In this document: one piece after another, positions 6,772 to 14,724 of the stretch
How the letters are laid out: each line of letters opens with the position of its first letter
Position numbering within the stretch: the stretch's first letter is position 1
Source of the DNA: Verrucomicrobia bacterium Tous-C9LFEB
GTDB lineage: Bacteria; Acidobacteriota; Terriglobia; Terriglobales; Acidobacteriaceae
Length of the DNA: 36,052 nucleotides
Direction of reading: 5' to 3'
Assembly: GCA_903970445.1 (NCBI GenBank)
Contig: CAJCIP010000026.1
Coordinates: forward strand, 1 to 36,052
The notes under the pieces: model-generated
The model's database searches: none
The model's input: the letters and a program-made list of their open reading frames with translations, nothing else
Told to the model about the DNA's origin: nothing
Translations under genes and position numbers: made by a program

Positions 6772-8052
6772 CTACTTCTTGCCAAACACGTCGCCCATAC
6801 GGCGAATCTGTGCTCCGACACCACGCAGCTTTTCCTCGATGCGCTCGTATCCGCGGTCCATGTGGTAGACGCGATCGAGGATGCTTTCGCCATCGGCAAC
6901 CAGAGCGGCCAGGACGAGCGACGCACTCGCGCGCAGGTCCGAGCACATGACGGCTGCAGACTGAAGTTTCGCTCCGCCTCGGATCGTGGCAGAGCGCCCG
7001 CTCACGGAGATATGTGCTCCCATGCGGTTGAGCTCGCTGACGTGCATGAAGCGATTCTCAAAGATGTTCTCCGTGACCACTGATGTTCCTTCGCACTGGG
7101 TTAGTAACGCCATGAACTGTGCTTGCATATCTGTGGGAAAGCCCGGGTACTCCTCGGTGGAGACATCCACGGCTGTCAGCTTGCCGCCGGAGTGGACGCG
7201 AACGTTATCTGTTCCGATTTCCAGCTTCACGCCGGACTCCTGCAACTTTCCGAGCAGAGAACCCATCTGTGCCGGGTTGCAGCACTCGACATTCAGATCG
7301 CCGCCCGTAATGGCGCCGGCCGTAAGGAAGGTTCCAGCTTCTATGCGATCAGGGTTGATCCGGTGACGAGCGCCGTGGAGCTTTGCCACACCTTTGATCT
7401 TGATCGTCGAAGTACCGGCACCTTCGATGCTCGCGCCCATTGCGTTCAATAGCGCAGCAAGATCTGTGACTTCGGGCTCGCGCGCGCAGTTCTCGAACAG
7501 GCTTTCACCATCAGCGAGCGCAGCCGCCATCAGCAAGTCTTCAGTGCCGGTTACGGTGATCTTGTCGAAGACAATGTGCGCGCCTTTCAGACGATCCGCG
7601 CGCGCTTCAAGGTAGCCATGCTCCTGTGTAATCTTTGCGCCCATTGATTCGAGGCCTTTGATGTGGAGATCGATTGGGCGGCCTCCAATGGCGCAACCAC
7701 CAGGCATCGCCACACGGGCCATGCCGGTGCGAGCAACGAGAGGACCAAGCACAAGCGAACTCGCGCGCATTGTTTTTACGATTTCGTATTTGGCGACGGG
7801 GTCGGAAAGTACAGCGCACTTGATGGACGTCCGGTGCTGCGCGCGACCGTAGCCTAGCTCCACCTCCGCGCCCATGCTTTCCAGCAGCTTGCGTTCGGTC
7901 TCGATGTCCTGCACTTGCGGCACATTTTCAAGAACAACTTCTTCCTCGGTGAGGATGGCGGCGGCCATGCAGGGGAGAGCGGAGTTCTTTGCGCCTGAAA
8001 CTCTAATGGTACCCAGCAGCGGATTGCCGCCGCGTACAACGAACTTATCCAT
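6772..8052 (-). CDS. murA: UDP-N-acetylglucosamine 1-carboxyvinyltransferase
   Basis: MurA transfers enolpyruvate from PEP to UDP-GlcNAc, the first committed step of peptidoglycan synthesis, in the cytoplasm. The 426-residue length is standard. Visible motifs are 'VSGAKNSALP' with the catalytic Lys22, 'MPGGCAIGGRPIDLH' with the PEP-binding Cys120 (the fosfomycin target), and 'TEEYPGFPTDMQAQFMALL' near the C-terminal domain. Because Cys is present at this position, intrinsic fosfomycin resistance by the Cys-to-Asp route is not expected. It is the first gene of a five-gene minus-strand run ending with the SPOR gene. A 12-bp perfect hairpin lies 60 bases upstream of its start, in the likely leader or promoter region. 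Confidence 0.97.
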   Translation of the reverse strand: MDKFVVRGGNPLLGTIRVSGAKNSALPCMAAAILTEEEVVLENVPQVQDIETERKLLESMGAEVELGYGRAQHRTSIKCAVLSDPVAKYEIVKTMRASSLVLGPLVARTGMARVAMPGGCAIGGRPIDLHIKGLESMGAKITQEHGYLEARADRLKGAHIVFDKITVTGTEDLLMAAALADGESLFENCAREPEVTDLAALLNAMGASIEGAGTSTIKIKGVAKLHGARHRINPDRIEAGTFLTAGAITGGDLNVECCNPAQMGSLLGKLQESGVKLEIGTDNVRVHSGGKLTAVDVSTEEYPGFPTDMQAQFMALLTQCEGTSVVTENIFENRFMHVSELNRMGAHISVSGRSATIRGGAKLQSAAVMCSDLRASASLVLAALVADGESILDRVYHMDRGYERIEEKLRGVGAQIRRMGDVFGKK

Positions 8053-8444
8053 CGTTCCAGTTTAGGGAAAAGGGCAGTGGATATGGGTGCCGACCATGGT
8101 GCAGTCGAAAGCAAGCAGCCACCCCCCTTGCTGAGGTGGCTGCTTGTCATCACGCGTGTTGATGGAGGCCCTGTTCGTTGTGCGATGCGAGTGCGCTCTG
8201 CTGTTGGCCATTGCTGCCGAACCATGACGGGGGACTAGGCGTGCTACAGAAAGAAATGTGTGACGGGGTACTTGCGCCCTACCCGCCATTTTGTTGCTAA
8301 AGTATTGTCATCAGAGCAGTTAGGCTCGGACCTGGACGTATCCAAAATTTGTCACGCACGACGCACGACAAAGGCACTCCTCAGGGTGGAGACGCGTCCC
8401 AAGCGCTCTTCTGAACTTCCGCACTCTTAAGTTTACAAGCACTG
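8053..8444. other. Non-coding stretch upstream of murA
   Basis: About 390 bases separate the murA start from the end of the broken membrane-protein gene. Short open frames here look like shadows without family features or ribosome sites. The stretch holds the 12-bp hairpin at 8112-8146 and a small tandem motif (CGCACGACGCACGACA near 8354). The promoter of murA should lie here on the minus strand, but I could not identify convincing -35/-10 boxes. Confidence 0.5.
8112..8146 (-). promoter_or_regulatory. Perfect 12-bp inverted repeat in the murA leader
   Basis: CAAGCAGCCACC (8112-8123) pairs perfectly with GGTGGCTGCTTG (8135-8146) around an 11-base loop. It lies about 60 bases upstream of murA. 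On the minus strand it is followed only by CTTTCGACTG, not a real U-tract, so it is a poor intrinsic terminator. It could be the end of upstream read-through transcripts, an mRNA-stabilising stem or an operator. Function unknown. Confidence 0.45.
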
Positions 8445-9049
8445 TCAAGATCGTTGGGGCGCAAGTCTTGCTTCGCAAACAGACAGACCGAATGTGTGCC
8501 TCTCAAATGAGGAACGCGTCGGTGATGATCTCAGGTTATCTTCTACCTGCCGAATCCGGTTGCGGCAGATCAGCAGCGGAATGCATCCCAAGACACCGAA
8601 GCTGCAGTCGACGGTGCGCCAGTACAGTGGGATGCCCCGGATTGCTCCGGCAAAGACAGCGAGTGGAAGAACTCCGGCGCACGCGATGAGGCCGAACGAG
8701 ACAAGCCACTTGTTGCGCACAGGGTCGAGGTACAAACCGATGAAGGCAACCGCGATGACGAGATGGCCGAAGGCAAGCCAATCCGTTCCATACGCAAGGA
8801 ACGGGTAACGTTGATTTGTATTACGGAGCGCGTCAGCGACCCGAGACAACCAGGCGTACAGCGAGGGGGCGCGTTGCGAGATGCCAAAGTGTTCTGATGT
8901 GCGACGAGCATGGCGGTTTCTGTTTGAAGTGGGAACGCCGTGACGCCACTAAGAACGAGGCCGACGATGAAGATCATGGTCCAAACGCGGACGATCCGTA
9001 AGAGGCGAGAACTGTCCAACTCTTCCATCGGCTTCGTCGTTTGATCCAT
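8445..9049 (-). pseudogene. Frameshifted small integral-membrane protein gene
   Basis: Two overlapping minus-strand frames together make one membrane protein. The first (from ATG 9049: MDQTTKPMEELDSSRLLRIV) carries a helix 'MIFIVGLVLSGVTAFPLQTE' and loses sense after 'AMLVAH'. The second, in another frame, picks up at about 8900 with 'SEHFGISQRAPSLYAWLSRV' and continues through 'FLAYGTDWLAFGHLVIAVAFIG', 'WLVSFGLIACAGVLPLAVFAG' and 'VDCSFGVLGCIPLLICRNRIRQVE'. The switch lies at about 8890-8910, and the combined span is not a multiple of three. The function of the parent family is unknown; about four membrane helices are expected. A sequencing error would give the same picture, so a true pseudogene is not proven. 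A TTG at 8849 could give an N-truncated product. Confidence 0.68.
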
Positions 9050-9192
9050 GCAGTAGTCGAGTTCTAGCGATGAAAACTAGTCTATGAACACACCCACGCG
9101 AGTTCACGCTTCGTGGGCCAGAAAACTTTCGGAGGATCGGTCTGTATTGAGCCGCTCGTATCCTGAATGCGATGATGAAGTGAGGGGTCAGA

Positions 9193-10794
9193 TTGCTCGC
9201 GATCTGTCCCTCGAAGTCGCCTGGGGTGTTGGTGTTTCTGTCTGGATTGAAGCTCTATCTACTGCGTTCGGCAGAGTGGTGGAACAAGCGTTACTGGCCG
9301 TCTATTTTGCTCATCACGGTTTGCTTCGTTCCGCTGGTAATTGTAGAGGCACGCAGTACCCTGCTCAGCAATGACGAGATTTATACCGTGCACATTGCCC
9401 AGCAGCCGACCGTGCGCCAGATGCTTGCGGTCGCGCGGGAAATCGACCTCCATCCGCCTGTGCACTATATCGCTGTTCGTGAGGCTACACGCCTTCGCGG
9501 TCCGCGCTGGCTGACGGCGCGCCTGCCGAGCATGGCTGCGGGCTTCGCCTTGTGCCTTGCGCTATGGCTTTACACTTCAAATCGATTTGGGCCTTTGCCT
9601 GGGACCGTTGCGGTTTGCGTTACCTTCTGCACGCCTGCGATCGAATATTCCTGGAGTGATCGCCCGTATGCAATCTGGCTGGCGATCCTATGGTTTCTTC
9701 TTCTTGGTCTGGACTGGGCTGGGGAAAGACGCACGTGGTCCGGCGTCCTGCTCGTGCTGTCCCTCGCAACGGCACTCGTGATGACCCACCTCTTGGGTTG
9801 CGTGTGCTTGGTGATTCTTGCGCTTGCGCAAGTCTTCGATAGGAGGTGTGGCAGGAGACACAATGCGATTATCGCGGTGGCCCTGTCTTTACCCTGCCTT
9901 CTCGCACTTTGGTTCTGTTATCAGTTTCACGCGTTGGCACAGAACGCGTTTCCACCACCGCAGCTGGCTTCGTGGAAACTGCTACGCCTGACGTATTACC
10001 TCATCACGAATAATGTCCTTGTCGTTGTTCCCACTTGCGTCGCCCTTGCGGCCATCTGCTGTAACCGGCGAGCTTTCGACAGGGTGACGGTTTCAAATGT
10101 TCGTGAAGCAGGAATCGTTGCGTTCACGCTGAGCGATCGCCTAACGATGCTCGCCTTCGTATTATTTCCGGTGTTCTTGTTCTTGCCCGCGTGGGCGTTC
10201 CATGTGCAGTTCTGGACACGCTACGGTGCAGTGAGCATGCCAGCTCTAGGCGTGATGATCGCGTGGGCCTTATCTGCAAAGACCCATCTCGCTCGAGTGT
10301 CCGCGACCCTCCTACTGTGTGCCGGTGTGGCATATGTCGCGGAACGCATCATCGCGGATCATCACCCACAAACGAACGCCCTCACGGCTGCTCAGGCCGG
10401 GCACTTGATACCGCTTGCCTCGTTGGACCAAGGTTTGCCGATTGTGGCGGAAAGTCCGATGACCTTTGTTGAAATGGCCGACCGTGAGCCTGCAGATATC
10501 GCAAATAGGGTCTATTACCTTACGGATCGCGAGGCGGCATTGCGCTATGCCCGCTACACGCTTTTTGAGAATGAGGACAAGATCGTGCGGCTGCTGAACC
10601 TGCCCGCACAAAGCGAGCCGCTTCAGGTATTTCTGCAGACGCATGAACATTTCTATGTTGTCGGGGAGTACGGGAGGCCAGAGGTCTGGCTTTTAAGGAA
10701 GCTTGCTGCTGACGGTTACGAGCTAAAATTCGCCGGCCACTTCGTTTCGAGCTATGAGACAGATGACCTCTATCTTGTTGAGCGGCGCACTTAG
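9193..10794 (+). CDS. GT-C fold membrane glycosyltransferase-like protein
   Basis: The 533-residue polytopic protein has about 9-11 membrane helices in the first 390 residues, then a soluble C-terminal domain of about 140 residues. The first periplasmic loop has 'LLSNDEIYTVHIAQ', an Asp-Glu pair like the catalytic acidic motif of GT-C enzymes (ArnT, PMT, GT39/GT83). It is followed by 'DLHPPVHYIAV', resembling the HPPLY motif of that superfamily, and 'YSWSDRPYAIWLAI'. These enzymes transfer sugars from polyprenyl-phosphate donors outside the membrane; donor and acceptor here are unknown. The TTG start at 9193 has GAGGGG five bases upstream; GTG 9226 is an alternative. No other glycan genes are adjacent, so it appears as an orphan between the broken gene and the DUF4386 gene. 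Confidence 0.74.
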   Translation: MLAICPSKSPGVLVFLSGLKLYLLRSAEWWNKRYWPSILLITVCFVPLVIVEARSTLLSNDEIYTVHIAQQPTVRQMLAVAREIDLHPPVHYIAVREATRLRGPRWLTARLPSMAAGFALCLALWLYTSNRFGPLPGTVAVCVTFCTPAIEYSWSDRPYAIWLAILWFLLLGLDWAGERRTWSGVLLVLSLATALVMTHLLGCVCLVILALAQVFDRRCGRRHNAIIAVALSLPCLLALWFCYQFHALAQNAFPPPQLASWKLLRLTYYLITNNVLVVVPTCVALAAICCNRRAFDRVTVSNVREAGIVAFTLSDRLTMLAFVLFPVFLFLPAWAFHVQFWTRYGAVSMPALGVMIAWALSAKTHLARVSATLLLCAGVAYVAERIIADHHPQTNALTAAQAGHLIPLASLDQGLPIVAESPMTFVEMADREPADIANRVYYLTDREAALRYARYTLFENEDKIVRLLNLPAQSEPLQVFLQTHEHFYVVGEYGRPEVWLLRKLAADGYELKFAGHFVSSYETDDLYLVERRT

Positions 10795-10820
10795 CAGCTT
10801 CCCTCGCAACGTGCGTGAAA

Positions 10821-11528
10821 TCACTGGCATACTCGCGGATGCTTTTCCGGTTGGGGTGTCCGAGAATCCAGCTTTGCCGTCCCCTTAGCAATAAGCCAGA
10901 GTCCCAGGGGTACCTCATAGAGCAGGATTGGGAACCAAAGCCAGTTCACGACTGACCCTGGAACGATGCTGGCGATGTGCAAAGGGACGATAAGCATTTG
11001 CGCCCCGATCGTGATCACTCCGATCCACGCCAGCCTGCGCGGAATCAGCCGCCCGCGAAGGAAAAGATAGGCGAAGAGGAAGCCGCCGACGACAAAGCAG
11101 AACTCGCTGAAGACTTGATCTGGCCGGTGCAGCAACTGGCTTCCGCGTGCCACAAAGCTCGGCTCGCTCGCAGAACCAACCGTCCGACTCGTCGCCAATT
11201 GCACAAGCTCCAGTTTACTCAGTAGCGGAAGGCAGCCGAGAAGTCCTTCGCCGACGCGGAAGAGCATGGCGAGCAGAGCGATCGTGGGATCAACTGCCTT
11301 GACCAAGCGGTACAAGGTAACAGACAGCACGAGAGCGCAAACGATCTGCAACAAGTCCAGGAGGACAGTGACGCGGGCTGTTCCCATCATGCGAGCAAGC
11401 GCGGAAAGCGTTTGTGGAATATCAGCTCCGGCGGTCGCCTTGTCGAAAAGTATGCTGCTTGACATTGCGAACACGATGTAGCTGAGGTAGGAGATCCCCG
11501 CCAGTCTTGCTTCTGCACGTTGAGTCAC
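10821..11528 (-). CDS. DUF4386-family integral membrane protein
   Basis: The 235-residue protein starts at GTG 11528, with AAAGGA about 8 bases upstream. It has roughly six hydrophobic helices: 'LAGISYLSYIVFAMSSSILF', 'TVLLDLLQIVCALVLSVTLY', the 'LLAMLFRVGEGLLGCLPLLSKL' region, 'FSEFCFVVGGFLFAYLFL', 'LAWIGVITIGAQMLIVPL' and 'NWLWFPILLYEVPLGLWLI'. The pattern 'RxaRxAGlxYL..IV' at the start and 'RLAWIGV...' near the end match DUF4386, a widespread membrane family of unknown function. It lies 139 bases downstream of murQ on the same strand and converges with the glycosyltransferase gene (26 bases apart). No functional link to murQ is evident. Confidence 0.78.
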   Translation of the reverse strand: MTQRAEARLAGISYLSYIVFAMSSSILFDKATAGADIPQTLSALARMMGTARVTVLLDLLQIVCALVLSVTLYRLVKAVDPTIALLAMLFRVGEGLLGCLPLLSKLELVQLATSRTVGSASEPSFVARGSQLLHRPDQVFSEFCFVVGGFLFAYLFLRGRLIPRRLAWIGVITIGAQMLIVPLHIASIVPGSVVNWLWFPILLYEVPLGLWLIAKGTAKLDSRTPQPEKHPRVCQ

Positions 11529-11667
11529 GGCGCGTCCTTTCCAGATTGCGCTGAAGTAAATACACCGCCGCCTGCACGAGGCTGCCTAAAGCAGATACGG
11601 GCACAACTCACGGCGTGTTCCACAATCTATTACGCGCGAGTACGAATGATATCGGAGGAGAAGCAGT

Positions 11668-12627
11668 TTATAGTTCGAGGCGGGAGTCGTCGATGGCGAG
11701 GCGAACGTTGCCATCCGATTTTTGCAGGCGCCGCACGGCATCCATCTTATCGACACCAGCCTTGAGCATCACGACCGCAATGGGAATAGATTTACCCGCC
11801 GCCTTGATGGTGCGAATGGCTGTTTCGCGGTCGATTCCACAAAGCTGCATGAGCACGCGGATGCCGCGCTCTACCAGCTTGGCGTTCTTCATGTGTACGT
11901 TGACCATCAGGTTGTCATACACATAGCCGAGCCGTGTCATCGCGGCTGTGGTGATCATGTTCAGAATCATCTTCTGGGCAGAAGACGCTTTCATGCGCGT
12001 GGAACCAGAAACAACTTCGGGGCCGACTTCCGCGCAGATCGTGACATCCGCGACCTGAGATAAATCCGAGTTGGGATTGCAGGTGATTGCCGCAGTCTTT
12101 GCGCCGCGGGAGCGAGCATATTCCGTGGCTCCGACGACGTAGGGTGTGCGTCCTGAAGCAGAAACACCGATCACGATGTCCTTGCGTGTGGGACGACGAC
12201 GGGCGATGTCGCGCTGGCCTAGTTCGGGCGAATCTTCATTGACGTCGGAAGCACTGGCGAGCGCTTTGGGTCCGCCCGCCATGATGTATTGCACCTGCGA
12301 AGGCGCGGTCGAGAACGTTGGTGGGCATTCCGACGCGTCAAGCGCTGCGATACGGCCCGACGAGCCTGCGCCAACGTAGATCAGTCGGCCTCCATCACGG
12401 AGACATCTCGCTACGGTGTCGATGACGGCAGCCACCTCAGGAAGCGCCTTCTTAACTGCGTTCGCTACCTTCGCGTCTTCCTGATTGATGATGCGCGCCA
12501 TATCGATCGCAGATTTTGTATCGAGACCGGCGGATGCCTCGTTCATCTTTTCGGTGGTGAGAGTCTGCAGGTCGGGAGAGGTGCGCTGAATCTTCTCTGT
12601 CGGCGCCGGCATAGGTGAGGTTGCCAT
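11668..12627 (-). CDS. murQ: N-acetylmuramic acid 6-phosphate etherase
   Basis: MurQ cleaves the lactyl ether of MurNAc-6-phosphate to GlcNAc-6-phosphate and D-lactate, a salvage step for wall amino sugars in the cytoplasm. The 319-residue protein carries a SIS domain with 'LIYVGAGSSGRIAALDASECPPTF', which includes the catalytic Glu of this signature. It also has 'GVSASGRTPYVVGATEYARSRGAKT' and 'VSGSTRMKASSAQKMILNMITT', all strongly diagnostic. The start at ATG 12627 gives the expected length. It is transcribed divergently from a beta-lactamase-fold gene, with 119 bases between the starts. Together with ldcA and mpl it shows that the cell recycles both the peptide and sugar parts of peptidoglycan. 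AnmK and NagZ, the usual suppliers, are not in this window. Confidence 0.96.
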   Translation of the reverse strand: MATSPMPAPTEKIQRTSPDLQTLTTEKMNEASAGLDTKSAIDMARIINQEDAKVANAVKKALPEVAAVIDTVARCLRDGGRLIYVGAGSSGRIAALDASECPPTFSTAPSQVQYIMAGGPKALASASDVNEDSPELGQRDIARRRPTRKDIVIGVSASGRTPYVVGATEYARSRGAKTAAITCNPNSDLSQVADVTICAEVGPEVVSGSTRMKASSAQKMILNMITTAAMTRLGYVYDNLMVNVHMKNAKLVERGIRVLMQLCGIDRETAIRTIKAAGKSIPIAVVMLKAGVDKMDAVRRLQKSDGNVRLAIDDSRLEL

Positions 12628-12700
12628 AAGTTCTCGTAGATTCTAGACCCACCCGCAGGCGAATCCTAACCGCGCCTCCTAAGCCCTGAAAGAGCAACAC

Positions 12701-12728
12701 TTTGAACGCTTCTGTAACAGTATAAGAT
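12701..12728 (+). promoter_or_regulatory. Possible sigma-70-type promoter of the beta-lactamase-fold gene
   Basis: TTTGAA at 12701-12706 and TAAGAT at 12723-12728 are 16 bases apart (TTGAAC one base later gives 15). The ATG of the following gene is 18 bases downstream of the -10 box. The match is partial and acidobacterial promoters are poorly defined, so this is a candidate only. Confidence 0.35.
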
Positions 12729-12746
12729 GCGCTGCAAGAGGTGTGT

Positions 12747-13868
12747 ATGTCGCGCAATCGTTTGCAGAACCTGCTCTTAGTTTGCGTCTATGTACTGTTC
12801 GTGTTCCGTGGGCTGTGCATGGATGATTCTGACGGCTGTGCACACGCGCAAACCCGTCAGGCCGCCGCCGTGACCGCCGCCCCTTCGGGTACAGCGTTGC
12901 AGACGAAGGTGAATGAAATTATCGCTGCCCATCATGGCAAGGTAGCGCTGTATGCCGTGCAACTCAATAGTGGGGAAACGTTTCGAGTAGACGCTGACAA
13001 GTTGGTCCAAACTGCTTCTGACATCAAACTGGCAATCCTGTATGAGGCTATGGTGCAGGTGCGCGAAGGCAGGGCCCGCTGGGACGAGAAGCTTGTACTG
13101 CCGCCAGGCGAGGCGGTAAATGGCTCCGGCATTCTGTTGTTTTTTGACGCGCCTCTTCACCTGACATTGAAAGACGTGTTGACGTTCATGGTGATCGTGA
13201 GCGACAACACCGCGACGAATATGGCTATCGACCGGTTTGGTGTGGATGCCGTTAATGCACGCATGATTTCGCTGGGACTCACGAACACGCACCTCTACAA
13301 AAAAGTGATGAAGCCGGCAACCGGGCCTATGCCGGCCGACCAGCCAAAGTTCGGTCTCGGGAAAACGACGCCTTACGAGATGGGGACGCTCATGGCGCGG
13401 ATCGGGCGTTGCGATCTGCACGCATCCGCGCCACGCACCACGCCTACACCGCCGACCTCGGAAGATGGGTTCGCAAAGCCGGATCAACAAGACCTCGCAG
13501 TGTGCGAGGTTGGCTTGAAGATGCTGCGGAACCAGTTTTATCGCGAGACGATCCCGCGTTACCTGGAAACCGTCGATTCAAGCGAGAGCGGCACAGCCAT
13601 TGCGAGTAAAACGGGAAGCCTGAACGCGGTGCGCAATGACGTGGCGATTGTTGCTGGAAAGAGCGGGCCGATCGTGCTGTCGATTTTTACCTACGACAAC
13701 ATAGATCACGGTTGGACGGTCGATAACGAAGGCGAAGTTACGATTGCAAAGCTGGCAAAGGCGATTGTGAACGCATGGTCTCCGCAGGGGATTGATGGAA
13801 GAACATTGGTGCCCGGCTTAGCTCTGGCAAAGGAGAGCATTACGCCTGGCAGTCCGGATCGACCATGA
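12747..13868 (+). CDS. Class A beta-lactamase-fold serine hydrolase, probably secreted
   Basis: The 373-residue protein starts at ATG 12747, with AGAGG just upstream; a GTG two codons earlier is less well spaced. It has a hydrophobic N-terminal segment (about 8-23), so export or anchoring is likely. Penicilloyl-enzyme motifs are in order: S91-x-x-K94 (TASDIKLAIL), S152-D-N (VSDNTATN) and K288-T-G (ASKTGSL). What is missing is a recognisable omega-loop E-x-x-L-N between SDN and KTG; that stretch reads 'VMKPATGPMPADQPKFGLGKTTP'. There is also a Pro/Thr-rich insert of about 30 residues (222-252) before 'GLKMLRNQFYRETIPRYL'. Without the deacylating Glu it may be a penicillin-binding or DD-peptidase-like enzyme or another hydrolase rather than a drug-degrading lactamase. 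It stands next to murQ and lepB. Confidence 0.82.
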   Translation: MSRNRLQNLLLVCVYVLFVFRGLCMDDSDGCAHAQTRQAAAVTAAPSGTALQTKVNEIIAAHHGKVALYAVQLNSGETFRVDADKLVQTASDIKLAILYEAMVQVREGRARWDEKLVLPPGEAVNGSGILLFFDAPLHLTLKDVLTFMVIVSDNTATNMAIDRFGVDAVNARMISLGLTNTHLYKKVMKPATGPMPADQPKFGLGKTTPYEMGTLMARIGRCDLHASAPRTTPTPPTSEDGFAKPDQQDLAVCEVGLKMLRNQFYRETIPRYLETVDSSESGTAIASKTGSLNAVRNDVAIVAGKSGPIVLSIFTYDNIDHGWTVDNEGEVTIAKLAKAIVNAWSPQGIDGRTLVPGLALAKESITPGSPDRP

Positions 13869-13926
13869 CCAGGACTGCACCAAAGTTCCAGGCATATCGT
13901 CTATAACATCAGCAGGAGTTGGACTG

Positions 13927-14499
13927 TTGCCGCACTTGCCCGATCATTTGAGACACATGACCCCCAAAGAAGATCGCGGTGTGCGGTCGTTGCTTTGGGA
14001 CCTGCTGATCGCAGGGCTTATCTCGGCGGGCATCATCTTGTTTCTTTATCAGCCGGTGCGGGTGGAAGGAACCAGCATGCTGCCCGTCCTGGAAGATCAG
14101 GACCGGCTATTTATCAATAAGCTGGCGTATTCCAGGATTGGGTCATTGATGGGCCAGAACATCCATCGAGGCGACGTTGTTGTGTTCCAGTATCCGCACG
14201 ATCACACTAAGAGCTATATCAAGCGGGTGATCGCGCTGCCGGGAGACGATCTGCGCATCGATCACGGTCAGGTATGGGTGAACGGCAGAACGCTGAAAGA
14301 GCCCTACGTGCCTCTGAAATACGAGGACGACCGATCTGTGCCGGAGGAAGTGATTCCGCAGGGACAGTTCTTCGTGATGGGCGACCATCGGCTGATCTCC
14401 AGCGATAGTCGGGATTTTGGGCCAGTGGATCGCGACCTGATCTACGGAAGAGCGGCGTTTGTCTACTGGCCCATGGATCAGGCTGGAGTGGTCAGGTAA
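13927..14499 (+). CDS. lepB: Signal peptidase I
   Basis: LepB cleaves signal peptides from exported proteins at the outer face of the inner membrane. The 190-residue protein has one N-terminal membrane helix (about 22-41), 'VEGTSMLPVLED' with the catalytic Ser50, 'KSYIKRVIALPGD' with the catalytic Lys99, and the box 'MGDHRLISSDSRDFGPV' (usually GDNRxxSxDSRxxGPV; here His replaces the usual Asn). The start at TTG 13927 is supported by AGGAG eight bases upstream; ATG 13957 inside the frame lacks such a site. The gene is short compared with the E. coli enzyme but normal for the Gram-positive-like or compact type. It follows the beta-lactamase-fold gene by 58 bases. Confidence 0.95.
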   Translation: MPHLPDHLRHMTPKEDRGVRSLLWDLLIAGLISAGIILFLYQPVRVEGTSMLPVLEDQDRLFINKLAYSRIGSLMGQNIHRGDVVVFQYPHDHTKSYIKRVIALPGDDLRIDHGQVWVNGRTLKEPYVPLKYEDDRSVPEEVIPQGQFFVMGDHRLISSDSRDFGPVDRDLIYGRAAFVYWPMDQAGVVR

Positions 14500-14621
14500 G
14501 GTTACCCTCTTGTGTCACCAACGTTCGCTGAAGTGGGATAGAGCGCTGCCGCGGGAACGACGATAGTTGGTTCAGACGAAAGACCCTCCCCAAATTCAGT
14601 CTTCAAGCCGTTAGAGCTCGC

Positions 14622-14650
14622 AACCACGAGGCTGGCGGCTTCGTTGTTTT
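14622..14650 (+). terminator. Probable intrinsic terminator after lepB
   Basis: AAC-C-ACGAGGC (14622-14632) pairs with GCTTCGT-T-GTT (14638-14648) with one mismatch and one G-T pair around a 5-base loop, followed by TT. The U-tract is short, so confidence is moderate. Confidence 0.45.
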
Positions 14651-14664
14651 GGCCTGATCGGGCC

Positions 14665-14723
14665 GAGGCTGAAGCCCGTTGTTTGGTAGATCGGCGTCAG
14701 CAAGCGAAAGCTCGCTGCTACTC
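14665..14723. repeat. Interspersed repeat, family 1, copy A
   Basis: The segment contains GAGGCTGAAGCC, a spacer, then GTCAGCAAGCGAAAGCTCGC and TGCTACTCCT. A close relative lies at 29077-29136 (GGGGCTGAAGCCCC, then GTCAGCAAGCTAAGCTCGCT and GTTACTCCT). Each copy has two short self-complementary parts. Copy A abuts the tpiA stop codon (14725-14727). The type, an intergenic palindromic element, is inferred from two copies in one window. Confidence 0.6.
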
Positions 14724-14724
14724 C

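Noticed and set aside
9084-9374. Plus-strand frame of 96 codons starting at ATG, upstream of the glycosyltransferase
   Set aside because: It overlaps the glycosyltransferase gene in another frame, has no recognisable domain and loses sense in the shared part. The transferase has its own ribosome site at 9182-9187.
14500-14621. Possible gene or RNA between lepB and the terminator
   Set aside because: Nothing with a start signal, conserved motif or clear fold was found.
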